Positions 8,519 to 17,173 of a DNA stretch of 64,000 nucleotides are shown here, piece after piece. Below the pieces are notes generated by a model. The model did no database searches. It was not told where the DNA came from and saw only the letters and a list, made by a program, of their open reading frames with translations. The translations under genes were made by a program, and so were the position numbers. Numbering within the stretch: position 1 is the first letter of the stretch; every line of letters starts with the position of its first letter. Source of the DNA: Pedobacter sp. MR2016-24 (GTDB lineage Bacteria > Bacteroidota > Bacteroidia > Sphingobacteriales > Sphingobacteriaceae); the NCBI RefSeq assembly GCF_026239655.1, contig NZ_JAPIVO010000004.1, positions 186,001 through 250,000 of the forward strand. Reading direction: 5' to 3'.

Positions 8519-9211
8519 ATGAAAACAAGAGTACTACAATATTTGATCGCGATTGCGATATTATTTGCATTTGTTCCAACAGTTAATGCCCAGGAAAGTA
8601 TGATCCCAGAGGTTAACTATCCATATCTTGAGAAATTAATCGCATCTGCGCGCGAGAATTATCCGAGAGTGAAAACACAACAACAAAAGATAACTGGTGC
8701 TAAGGCTGATGTAACTTCTGCTGCTGTATCATTTTTAGATGCATTCTCATTCAATTATTTTTACAGACCAAAACCTAACTCTGTCAACATAGGAGGTGAT
8801 CTTAATAATATTTTTAACGGACCCCAATATGGTGTAACCGTGAATTTGGGAACTTTTCTTCAAAAACCTTTTGCGATTAAAAAGGCTAAAAGTAATTACA
8901 ATGTAACAAAGCTTGAGGCTCAGGAATATGATCTCACTTTGGTTAATCAGGTAAAGACCCGTTATTTCACGTATATACAACAATTAACGTTATTACGTGT
9001 TCTAAATAAGATCACACTCGACACTGAAGGATTAAACAGACTGATGAAAAGTAAATTTGAAAAAGGTGAAGAAAGCCTTTTAGCTTATAATCAGACGCTT
9101 ACTCAGGTTTCATCTCAATATCAGCAAAAGATTGCAGCAGAGGCTGCTTTGTTGACTGCGAAAAGCGCACTTGAAGAACTTGTGGGTCAGAAATTAGAAG
9201 ATATTAAATAA
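8519..9211 (+). CDS. Short TolC-family outer membrane protein of the EPS operon
   Basis: This 230-residue protein has a signal peptide ending near VNAQ (residue 25). The mature part is rich in long helices with a TolC-like pattern: YLEKLIASARENYPRVK near residue 40, then a beta-rich YFYRPKP segment, then coiled helices that include LVNQVKTRYFTYIQQ. It is about half the length of a normal TolC protomer, so it may contain one repeat and form a larger oligomer. No Wza-type export protein is visible in the window, so this may provide the outer membrane passage for the polysaccharide. Its stop overlaps the start of the Wzc-like gene by one base, which indicates translational coupling. Confidence 0.75.
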   Translation: MKTRVLQYLIAIAILFAFVPTVNAQESMIPEVNYPYLEKLIASARENYPRVKTQQQKITGAKADVTSAAVSFLDAFSFNYFYRPKPNSVNIGGDLNNIFNGPQYGVTVNLGTFLQKPFAIKKAKSNYNVTKLEAQEYDLTLVNQVKTRYFTYIQQLTLLRVLNKITLDTEGLNRLMKSKFEKGEESLLAYNQTLTQVSSQYQQKIAAEAALLTAKSALEELVGQKLEDIK

Positions 9212-11403
9212 TGGAGTTTACTAAGTTTTTCAAATTATTAAATAAGTACAAGTACATCTTAATGGGTGTACCTGTATTAACCGCTGTTGTAGCATTTTTT
9301 CTGGTACGTAACCTGCCAAACGAATATACATCCCAGGTTGAAATATCAACAGGTCTGGTAGACGATTCTCAGCAAGTGCTCGGGGAAGGTAATTTGCAAG
9401 CTGATAAAGTAAATCAACAGTTTTCGAATTTGTTGGAAACTATCAGGTTACCAATGATTCTTAATCAGGTGTCTTATAGTTTGATTATTCATGATTTAAC
9501 CGATGCCCACCCTTTCAGGGCAAAGGAAAAAGTTGTTGAAGCATTTAAAAACTTAGATAATGTCAAAGCATTAGCTACTTTTCGAGAAAAGTACCAAAAG
9601 CGTCAATCGCTGAATTTATCTGATGCTTACGAGCGAAGCCTGAATGAAGGGTTAGCTAAATTAGGATATGATATTGAATCGACGAGAAAGCATCTATCCA
9701 GTTATAGAATTGAAAATAGTGATTATCTTCATTTTGAATTCACTTCATCAAATCCTAATTTATCGGCTTTCGTTCTAAATAGTCTTGCAAAGGAATTTAT
9801 TACCTATGCCTCTGTAAGCTTTAAGCAAAACAGAGAAAAGGCAAACCAGTTTTTAGGTGGTATGCTTAAAGAAAAGCAAGATACAATGAACAGCAAGATT
9901 GCTGCTTTAAGAAATTATAAGATAGCAAACAGAATTCTGGATTTGAAGGATCTATCTACATCTCTTTATGCTCAGATAACTGACTATAAAGATAAAAAGC
10001 TTCAATCGGAGAAGGATATTGCTTCTTATAAAAGTGCGCTGAGAAATATTAATGCCCGATTTAACCCGGCAGACAGAAAATACCTGGAATCAAGTAGCGT
10101 AAAAATTAACGGACAGATTTCGCAGAATAAGGAGAGGATGAAAGCATTGGGTGATAAATACATCCAGAGTAATTTCAATCCGCGTTATCAAAAAAGTATT
10201 GATTCTTTGCAGGACATCGTTAGTGCCCAAATTGAATCTGCCTCTGATCGTTTTGTAGCTAATCCTCTTGCAGGAAAAGAAAGCCTTGTTCAGGAAAAAC
10301 TAAAACTTGAGCTGGAATTAGATATGTCCCAGTCAAGCATAAGAAACTTAGACAATGAATTGGGTCGTTTAAATAGTCAATTAGACAGAATTGTTCCTTT
10401 CGATGCAGCTATACAATCATTTGAACGAGATATTGATATTGCAACTAAGGAGTATACCGATATTCAAAATAAATATAATCAATCTGGCATCGAATCCAAT
10501 ATAGATATTAAATTACGCCAACTGGACACTTCAATGCCGGGTACATTAGTGCCGTCAAAAAAATTGCTTCTTGTAGCGGTAAGTACTATAGCCAGCTTTG
10601 TTTTTTGTCTTATTGCTTTATTGGTAGTTTTCTTCCTTGATAAGAGTGTAAAGGGAATTCAGGAGTTGGCGAATGCCACTCAGTTGCCAATCCTGGGTTA
10701 TCTTAATATGGTCAACAGATCCAATGTGGACTACAAAAGAATTGGTATTGATCAGCAAAGCGCTGAAGAATTGAAAGTTTTTAAAAATCTGTTAAGATCC
10801 ATAAGATTCGAAATAGATACTGAACTCAACAAATCTTCTGATAGAGCAGATGGGAAAGGTAAAATACTTGCTGTAACCAGCGTTAATGATCAGGAAGGGA
10901 AAACATTATTTTCGGTAAGTCTGGCTTCTGCATATGCTGTAGCTAACCAAAGGGTATTGTTAATTGACGGAAATTTTGGAAATCCTACTATAAGCGAATC
11001 CGCTAAGGATTCTAATTTATTCCTGGAAGATTTTCTGACGACAGATAAAATTGAGATTGATACATCGAATTCAAATACTGTAACTATAATGTGTAACAGT
11101 GGTGGTGAGAAGTCAATACTTGAAACAGGTACTCAAAACAACATTAAAGATAAACTCAATATTCTTAGATCACAGTTTGATGTTATAATTATTGAGACGC
11201 CAGCTTTAGCACACTTAAATAAGGCCAAAGAATGGTTCCTTTTTGTGGATAAAATTGCTGCTGTATTTGAGGCAAATCAGCCTATTACAATTACTATGCA
11301 AAATCAGTTGAATTATCTTAAATCGCTGGATAACCAGTTTATCGGACTTGTAATGAACAGGGTTCTGAAAAATGAATTATTAGCTGATCCAAGTAAAGCA
11401 TAG
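9211..11403 (+). CDS. Wzc-like polysaccharide co-polymerase with degenerate kinase domain
   Basis: This 730-residue inner membrane protein regulates chain length and export. A first membrane helix lies at about residues 15-32, then a Wzz-type periplasmic region with long coiled coils, then a second helix at about 450-475 and a cytoplasmic BY-kinase-like domain from about 545. The nucleotide site is unusual. Walker A reads NDQEGKT (Lys564 kept, first Gly missing), Walker A' reads LLIDGNF (Asp586), and Walker B reads VIIIETP with Glu662 where Asp is usual. The C terminus has no tyrosine cluster, which normal BY-kinases use for autophosphorylation. It may bind nucleotide without cycling as a tyrosine kinase. 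It is translationally coupled to the TolC-like gene and lies 7 bases before a GT2 gene. Confidence 0.85.
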   Translation: MEFTKFFKLLNKYKYILMGVPVLTAVVAFFLVRNLPNEYTSQVEISTGLVDDSQQVLGEGNLQADKVNQQFSNLLETIRLPMILNQVSYSLIIHDLTDAHPFRAKEKVVEAFKNLDNVKALATFREKYQKRQSLNLSDAYERSLNEGLAKLGYDIESTRKHLSSYRIENSDYLHFEFTSSNPNLSAFVLNSLAKEFITYASVSFKQNREKANQFLGGMLKEKQDTMNSKIAALRNYKIANRILDLKDLSTSLYAQITDYKDKKLQSEKDIASYKSALRNINARFNPADRKYLESSSVKINGQISQNKERMKALGDKYIQSNFNPRYQKSIDSLQDIVSAQIESASDRFVANPLAGKESLVQEKLKLELELDMSQSSIRNLDNELGRLNSQLDRIVPFDAAIQSFERDIDIATKEYTDIQNKYNQSGIESNIDIKLRQLDTSMPGTLVPSKKLLLVAVSTIASFVFCLIALLVVFFLDKSVKGIQELANATQLPILGYLNMVNRSNVDYKRIGIDQQSAEELKVFKNLLRSIRFEIDTELNKSSDRADGKGKILAVTSVNDQEGKTLFSVSLASAYAVANQRVLLIDGNFGNPTISESAKDSNLFLEDFLTTDKIEIDTSNSNTVTIMCNSGGEKSILETGTQNNIKDKLNILRSQFDVIIIETPALAHLNKAKEWFLFVDKIAAVFEANQPITITMQNQLNYLKSLDNQFIGLVMNRVLKNELLADPSKA

Positions 11404-11410
11404 TTAAAAT

Positions 11411-12601
11411 ATGGTCTATCAGATAATTATTTATTTGTGGTATTTGTTTCAGCTATTGATAGGCTTTAATCTGTATTTCCCCATTATTCTGCTAATCTCC
11501 TATACGTTATTCGTTAGAAAGCGAAAAAGTATCGCTCTACTACCAAATGCGCAAGAAAATGATTACGCAATAATTGTTACTGCATATCAGGAGATCAGTC
11601 ATATCCCGCAAACTGTAAACTCTTTGCTTGAATTAAGTTATAAGAAGTTTTTAATTTATTTGGTACTGGATAATTGCGATGATATTTCATCTCTAGTTTT
11701 TAATGATGAAAGAGTAATTATCTTAAAACCGGAAACAGTTTTGGCAGGTAATACGAAATCGCACTTTTATGCCATTGAAAGGTTTGTGAGAAATCATAAT
11801 ATCCTAACAATAATAGACAGTGATAACTTGGTTGATCAGGCATATCTTACTGAACTTAATGTGTTATTCAGTGCTGGTTTCAGGGCTGTACAGGGCGTTA
11901 GGTCCGCAAAGAACATGGACACCAATTATGCGAAACTTGATGCTGCAAGAGATTTGTACTATCACTTTTATGACGGTCTCGTTTTATATAAATTAGGTTC
12001 GTCTGCAACATTAGCGGGTTCAGGGATGGCATTCCATACTTCTCTATATAAGGAATGCCTGCAAAATAACCCCGTTTCTGGTGCAGGATTTGATAAGGTG
12101 TTGCAATATGAGCTTTTAAAAAGAAATGAGAGGATAGCTTTTGCTGAACATGCAATAGTCTATGATCAAAAAACCTCGCGTCCCGATCAGCTGGTGAACC
12201 AGAGGTCACGTTGGATTAATACATGGTTTAAGTACTTTAAGTACGGATTTTTTATTATTGGAAGGGGATTGAAAAATTTTAGCTTTAACCAGCTTTTATT
12301 TGGAGTAACACTTTTGAGACCACCCTTATTTATGTTTTTGGTGGTATCCTTATTTTTGCTGATTGTTAATTTGATAATGCTCCAATTGGCGTCTGCTTTG
12401 TTTTTTGTTTTTGGTTTTGTTTCGTTCGTTCTTGCATTTTATCTCTCTCTTGTACATAGTAATGCTGATAGCCGTATATACAATGCGCTTGTGTCCATTC
12501 CGAAATTTATGTTTTTGCAGATTGTGTCATTAATTCACTCCAGAAATGCAAATAAGCGTTCTGTTGCGACAAGGCATTTCAATGATAATAATAAAGAATA
12601 G
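11411..12601 (+). CDS. Membrane GT2 glycosyltransferase, processive type
   Basis: This 396-residue protein has an N-terminal membrane helix (about residues 5-30), a GT-A domain with IIVTAYQE, a DSD metal motif in TIIDSDNL near residue 137, and a QRSRW sequence near residue 264. QxxRW is the acceptor-site signature of processive synthases such as cellulose and hyaluronan synthases. Two or three hydrophobic helices follow at about residues 285-365. It may polymerise or elongate a polysaccharide at the membrane, or be a related non-processive enzyme. It sits between the Wzc-like gene and a small membrane peptide gene in the EPS operon. Confidence 0.82.
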   Translation: MVYQIIIYLWYLFQLLIGFNLYFPIILLISYTLFVRKRKSIALLPNAQENDYAIIVTAYQEISHIPQTVNSLLELSYKKFLIYLVLDNCDDISSLVFNDERVIILKPETVLAGNTKSHFYAIERFVRNHNILTIIDSDNLVDQAYLTELNVLFSAGFRAVQGVRSAKNMDTNYAKLDAARDLYYHFYDGLVLYKLGSSATLAGSGMAFHTSLYKECLQNNPVSGAGFDKVLQYELLKRNERIAFAEHAIVYDQKTSRPDQLVNQRSRWINTWFKYFKYGFFIIGRGLKNFSFNQLLFGVTLLRPPLFMFLVVSLFLLIVNLIMLQLASALFFVFGFVSFVLAFYLSLVHSNADSRIYNALVSIPKFMFLQIVSLIHSRNANKRSVATRHFNDNNKE

Positions 12602-12618
12602 TTTTTAGGGGGGATATA

Positions 12619-12753
12619 ATGAGAGTAGAAGCAAAAAAAAGTACCAGGGAAAATGATGGTTTATCTAAAGTAGAGCGTAATGCTAAATACCTTGCGTTGG
12701 TTCTTGCGTTTTTAAGCGTTTTCTATTTTTTTATTAAAATCCTCTTTCTTTAA
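12619..12753 (+). CDS. Small single-pass membrane protein (44 aa) of the EPS operon
   Basis: The frame runs from ATG 12619 to TAA 12751-12753 and encodes 44 residues: a charged N-terminal half with Lys, Arg and Glu, and one hydrophobic helix (YLALVLAFLSVFYFFIKILF) ending at the C terminus. A purine run AGGGGGGAT lies a few bases upstream and could act as a ribosome binding site, which is unusual here. The stop codon shares one base with the ATG of the Wzy-like polymerase gene (TAATG), so the two are probably coupled. The tight packing argues for a real gene. The function is unknown; an assembly or stabilising subunit for the polymerase is only a guess. Confidence 0.65.
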   Translation: MRVEAKKSTRENDGLSKVERNAKYLALVLAFLSVFYFFIKILFL

Positions 12754-14222
12754 TGAGCAGTCTTAGAGAATATTTGAAGCAGCGAATCCTGATTGAGAGA
12801 TTTTATAATATTTTCGGTGTAATCTTCTTTACGCTGGTATCTCTTTTCATGACTTTTTTGATTGTGAAATTTGGTATTATTGCCGGCATATTATGTTTGA
12901 TAGTGATCATTGGTGTACCTGGTGTTTTAGCGCTGATAGCATTTCCCAAATTCGGGATTATGACACTATTGACCGGGGCATACCTGATTATGTTTTTTTA
13001 CCGGTTTCCTATAAACTTTCCTCTTGGTACTTTAATGGACGGTATTGTTCTTTTGTTATTGATTGGATTCATTTTTTCACAGAAATCTAAGCCTGATTAT
13101 TCTGTATTCCAGTCACCCCTCAGCTACGTGATTTTTATATGGATTTCTTATAATTTACTTGAGGCAATTAATCCGTCTGCTGCTTCCCGTTTGTCATGGT
13201 TATATGCTATCCGTCCGGTAGCGTTGTTTATGGTTACTTATTTTATTTTTACCTATTATATAAACCATATTAAGTTTGTCAGGCTGGTTATAAAATTATG
13301 GCTTGGCCTTTCATTATTCGCTGCGTTGTTTGCCTTTAAACAAGAGTATATTGGCTTCTTTGACTACGAATTTGCTACTATTAATAATCCTCAGCAAATA
13401 TCGCTTTTATTTATTGGTGGAGTTTGGAGGAAATTTTCTATTTTCTCGGATCCGGTGGCATTCTCATATAATATGGTCGTTAGTACACTTCTATGTATAG
13501 GCCTCATTACAGGACCACTTAAAATGTGGAAAAAACTGTTGCTTGGAGGTTTCGCGCTTATGTTCATCTGGGCAATGTTATTTTCGGGAACAAGGGGTGC
13601 TTATGTTCTTATTCCTGCCACATTGATTTTGTTTTCAATCCTCAAATACAATAAAAAAGTTTTAGCTGGAATGATCGTGATGGCTATCATGATGGTGGGA
13701 GTTATTTTTATGCCGACAGGGAATAATACATTGATCAGATTTCAGTCTGCATTTAAGCCTTCTAATGATGCTTCTTACAATTTACGGAAATACAATCAGA
13801 AGCGTATTCAACCTTTCATCATTTCACATCCAATGGGAGGGGGGCTAGGTGCTACAGAAGTATTTGGAAAGCGATTTGCACCCAACTCGTACCTCGCAAA
13901 CTTCCCGCCGGACAGCGGTTATATTCGTGTAGCTGTAGAATTAGGATGGCTGGGCCTGTTTATATTTTGCTGTTTCATGTTTACAGCTTTGAAGACTGGA
14001 ATAGTTAATTATTATGCCATTAAAAACCCAGAACTTAAAAGTTATTGCTTATCAATGGTGCTTATCGTATTTGCACTTAATGTCGGTAATTTCCCTCAGG
14101 AGGCTTTAGTTCAATTTCCCGTGAGTATCTACTTTTATCTTGTACTAGCGTTGATTACGATCACACGCAGACTCGATGATAAAGCTAAAGTCGATAATGA
14201 AGCAATTCTGACTAATCCTTAA
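12753..14222 (+). CDS. Wzy/O-antigen ligase-like polysaccharide polymerase
   Basis: This 489-residue protein has about eleven or twelve hydrophobic helices along its length and a larger hydrophilic loop at about residues 345-390 (NLRKYNQKRIQPFI, then GGGLGATEVFG). This layout is typical of the Wzy_C/O-antigen ligase superfamily, which joins lipid-linked repeat units or ligates glycans in the periplasm. The ATG overlaps the stop of the 44-residue membrane peptide gene. The last 11 bases overlap the end of a convergent GT2 gene. It is the last gene of the forward EPS operon. Polymerase versus ligase cannot be decided by sequence, but the neighbours favour a polymerase. Confidence 0.82.
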   Translation: MSSLREYLKQRILIERFYNIFGVIFFTLVSLFMTFLIVKFGIIAGILCLIVIIGVPGVLALIAFPKFGIMTLLTGAYLIMFFYRFPINFPLGTLMDGIVLLLLIGFIFSQKSKPDYSVFQSPLSYVIFIWISYNLLEAINPSAASRLSWLYAIRPVALFMVTYFIFTYYINHIKFVRLVIKLWLGLSLFAALFAFKQEYIGFFDYEFATINNPQQISLLFIGGVWRKFSIFSDPVAFSYNMVVSTLLCIGLITGPLKMWKKLLLGGFALMFIWAMLFSGTRGAYVLIPATLILFSILKYNKKVLAGMIVMAIMMVGVIFMPTGNNTLIRFQSAFKPSNDASYNLRKYNQKRIQPFIISHPMGGGLGATEVFGKRFAPNSYLANFPPDSGYIRVAVELGWLGLFIFCCFMFTALKTGIVNYYAIKNPELKSYCLSMVLIVFALNVGNFPQEALVQFPVSIYFYLVLALITITRRLDDKAKVDNEAILTNP

Positions 14223-15009
14223 CCTTTTTTAAGGGTTTCATGGTGTGGATGTCGTAATTATACTTTAGTTGTCTGTAAACGTTTCTTATTATTCCTATCA
14301 ATGATCCTTCACCTTGTCGCCAATTGCTCCTGGTATTTGTCATTGTACTAGGTTCCGCCGCTGAATTAATCTGGTCGAATAAGCCTTTATAATCAGTATA
14401 GAAAAGGCCCTTGATATCATTCTGTAAAAATGAAATACACATTTTATATTCCGTCAAATCACCTTTAATGCCTTCCGGATACCTTCCGAATTTATTAAAA
14501 AAGTCAGATCTCCTTAAATGAGGATGATCACTGTAGAAATAAATCTTCTTGTATTTTATCCCGTAATTATTCTTGCGCATCGAAGAATAAAATTCGTTGA
14601 ATGGTTCCAGATATGCATAAGGCGCGTATGCATAAAATCTAACCAGATCCAGTTTTGAGTCATCATCCATAAATTTAACCGCCTCTGAGAAACGATCAGG
14701 AAAGCTTGACTTAGGTTCAAAATCTTCTTGTACGTATAACGTATATTTGCATGTAACTGCATCCTGTCCTTTATTGATATTATTCCCCAGGCCTTTATTG
14801 ACAGGAGTTGTTACCAGTTTAAAGTTATATTTGATCTCTAATTCTTTTAGTTTCTCCAGATAAGCAGGTTTGCTTCCATCATCTGACACAACGATCTCAC
14901 CAAATTCGCAGTTCAATTTTTTGAAGCTACTTAACAAGTTATCCAATGATTCACTCCTGTTATAATGTGTAATCAGCAGAGATACGTCAGGAAAATTATA
15001 TGTTTTCAT
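14212..15009 (-). CDS. Family 2 glycosyltransferase
   Basis: This 265-residue protein has a GT-A N-terminal domain: SLLITHYNRSESL near residue 10, VVSDDGS near 38, and YVQEDFEP near 92 in the DxD position. There are no membrane helices. It is likely a cytoplasmic transferase for one step of repeat-unit synthesis. Its stop codon lies within the end of the Wzy-like gene on the other strand (11-base overlap). It is the most downstream of a minus-strand group with the acetyltransferase at 15067 and the GT4-like gene at 15688. Confidence 0.82.
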   Translation of the reverse strand: MKTYNFPDVSLLITHYNRSESLDNLLSSFKKLNCEFGEIVVSDDGSKPAYLEKLKELEIKYNFKLVTTPVNKGLGNNINKGQDAVTCKYTLYVQEDFEPKSSFPDRFSEAVKFMDDDSKLDLVRFYAYAPYAYLEPFNEFYSSMRKNNYGIKYKKIYFYSDHPHLRRSDFFNKFGRYPEGIKGDLTEYKMCISFLQNDIKGLFYTDYKGLFDQINSAAEPSTMTNTRSNWRQGEGSLIGIIRNVYRQLKYNYDIHTMKPLKKVKD

Positions 15010-15066
15010 TTTTTGGGGATGGTTTATATGCGAAATTAACGACGATGTTTTATACTATTTAAATAA

Positions 15067-15681
15067 CTAAACTCTTTCCCACATTTTCGAGCTAAAGTTG
15101 TATGCTTTAATTATTTTGGCTGGATTTCCAACAGCTATTGAAAAGGGAGGTACATCTTTGGTAACCACACTGCCTGCACCAATGATAGCATGTTTTCCGA
15201 TAGTAACACCTGCAGTGATTACTGCATTAGCACCAATCCAGGTGTCATCACCGATTACAATGTTTTTAGTGATCGTTTTTTGTTCACTAGGAGGGGTCTC
15301 TACATCTTCATAGCCATGATTTAGTCCTGATATGACAATATTTTGGGCGAGCATTACATTATCCCCTATGGTAACCGGACCGATTACGGTACATCCCATT
15401 CCAATGATTGATTTTTTTCCTATTGCAACGTCTCCAACACCATTGTTAACAGTTGCAAAGCTTTCTATTATTGAGTATTCCTGAATATTGAAATTGTTGA
15501 ATGGAAAAACATCCATCCTTGTACTGTTCCTGATAATTACTCCTTTTCCTTTACTATGTTTGAAAGGATTTACCAAAATTCTAATCCAAAGACGTGGCCT
15601 GAAGTCGTTTTTGGGGATAAGCATTCGGTGCGCAATTTTTTTTAAAAGAGGATTTGATTTGACTTTATTAATTATTGACAT
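15067..15681 (-). CDS. Left-handed beta-helix acyltransferase (WbbJ/WcaF-like)
   Basis: This 204-residue protein has hexapeptide repeats from about residue 70 to the end (GVGDVAIGKKSIIGMG, TVIGPVTIGDNVMLAQ, WIGANAVITAGVTIG, IIGAGSVVTKDVPP), ending with the common AVGNPAKII. The NHGYED segment near residue 116 holds the catalytic His of sugar O-acetyltransferases. It would transfer acetyl or another acyl group to a sugar of the EPS repeat unit in the cytoplasm. It lies 6 bases from the GT4-like gene upstream in its direction, so they are probably one operon. Confidence 0.85.
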   Translation of the reverse strand: MSIINKVKSNPLLKKIAHRMLIPKNDFRPRLWIRILVNPFKHSKGKGVIIRNSTRMDVFPFNNFNIQEYSIIESFATVNNGVGDVAIGKKSIIGMGCTVIGPVTIGDNVMLAQNIVISGLNHGYEDVETPPSEQKTITKNIVIGDDTWIGANAVITAGVTIGKHAIIGAGSVVTKDVPPFSIAVGNPAKIIKAYNFSSKMWERV

Positions 15682-15687
15682 CTCTTT

Positions 15688-16890
15688 TTATATAAAATTC
15701 TTTATTGCTTTTGTAAGTTCCTTAATACTATTTTCCCATGAATGAGATTGCGCTACTTTTATTCTTTCACTTATTCTTAAGGAAGAATCTTCATTCAATC
15801 CTTTCTTAATCTGTTCCAAAAACTCTTCCTTAGTTTCCGCAAGATAGATAATATCTTTAAAAATATCTGCTGCCTGGGTTTTCGTTGCAACAACAGGTTT
15901 ACCCATTGCGAGATATTCATCGATTTTCCTTGGATAATTTCCTACAGTAACCTCGTTAATCAGTTGAGGATTAATGCATACATCAAATGAATTAATGTAC
16001 TTTGGCAGCTCATCCGAGGATTTAAGACCGGTAAAAATAACATTTGGAAGACTGTGTAATATGCTGTTATGGAAAAGGTCATCTTCGGGGCCCACCAGGA
16101 TAATATTATAATTAGGAAGATTCATAGCTATGAATGCTATTAATTCAATATCAAGCCTAATACTATCCAGTGCACCTACATAACCTATCTTCGGTCCCTC
16201 TAATGTGCCGATCTCGTCTATACAGTAATTATCAAACTCAGTAGAGAATAATTCGAGGTCGCACCCTTGCCCTATATAGTAGGAGTTTGGATTATATTTT
16301 TTACAATATTCTGTAAGATAGGTAGAATTTGCCACACAGACGTCGCTTTCTTTAATAATAAGCGGTTCAACACGTTCGCCATGTTTTTTCCAATAATCTA
16401 CACCAAGCATATAATCCCTCGAATAATATATGCTAACTACCGGTTTCAATAACTTCCGGAGGTAGAAACTCTTGAACATATCATTGTCATTGAAAAGAAT
16501 AATATCTTTAAAGCCTAATTCTGAAATGGCTTCTGATATAGACTCAGAAAATAATACATTATTTCTTTTATTTACCCAGTCAAATATTCTGGTAATGCTT
16601 ATCCAGTTAATAGATTCGATGATAACATTGGGGTATAAAGTCCACAAATCATTGGCAACACTAATCAGCCCCTTTTCTTTTTTATCTATAACATTCCTTC
16701 TTTTACTAATTCCCGGACCATTCCGGTTAAACATTAAATTCTTTCTTTCCAATGCTGAATTGACATATAAAACTCTGTTGTTCTTTGCTAACTCAATTGC
16801 GATATTTTTGCAATTGCTCCCAATAGACACATCCCAGGGCTGTTGACCTACGATAACAATATCTCGCCCTTTGATGGTTTCCTGTTGCAC
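15688..16890 (-). CDS. GT4-like (GT-B fold) glycosyltransferase
   Basis: This 400-residue protein begins with IVIVGQQPWD and a Rossmann-like N-terminal domain. In the C-terminal half are GYVGALDSIR near residue 234, IILVGPEDD, and the donor-site segment NYPRKIDEYLAMGKPVVAT near residue 325. It resembles the protein at 1493-2686. It probably adds one sugar to the EPS lipid-linked intermediate. It is the first gene of the minus-strand trio ending at 14212. The 283-base stretch upstream to 17173 holds no gene that I can see; TATTTTTG on the minus strand at 17073-17080 is a weak -7 candidate. Confidence 0.8.
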   Translation of the reverse strand: MQQETIKGRDIVIVGQQPWDVSIGSNCKNIAIELAKNNRVLYVNSALERKNLMFNRNGPGISKRRNVIDKKEKGLISVANDLWTLYPNVIIESINWISITRIFDWVNKRNNVLFSESISEAISELGFKDIILFNDNDMFKSFYLRKLLKPVVSIYYSRDYMLGVDYWKKHGERVEPLIIKESDVCVANSTYLTEYCKKYNPNSYYIGQGCDLELFSTEFDNYCIDEIGTLEGPKIGYVGALDSIRLDIELIAFIAMNLPNYNIILVGPEDDLFHNSILHSLPNVIFTGLKSSDELPKYINSFDVCINPQLINEVTVGNYPRKIDEYLAMGKPVVATKTQAADIFKDIIYLAETKEEFLEQIKKGLNEDSSLRISERIKVAQSHSWENSIKELTKAIKNFI

Positions 16891-17173
16891 GTTAATTGAG
16901 TAATATGTTTAAGATGTATTGTTCCTATTGTAAAATTTATATACGAAATTGCTTAATACCCCGTTTTTAGTAGTGTGGCTTTTGGGACAAAATGATGAAA
17001 AAAATTCACTTATTACCACACCCCAAATTACTAAATATTATCGGTTACGAAAGTAAATCAGGGCCGAAAATTCAAAAATATGTGATTTAAGACATAGCTG
17101 TATTTTAATCTTATAAAGCCCTTCGTGTTTCATTTATCCATATCTATCTCATTTCTAATTGATTTAATTAGTT

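Noticed and set aside
16973..17024. GTGTGG and CCACAC inverted pair with a loop of nearly 40 bases
   Set aside because: The stem is only six pairs with a long loop, so it is not convincing as a terminator or operator.
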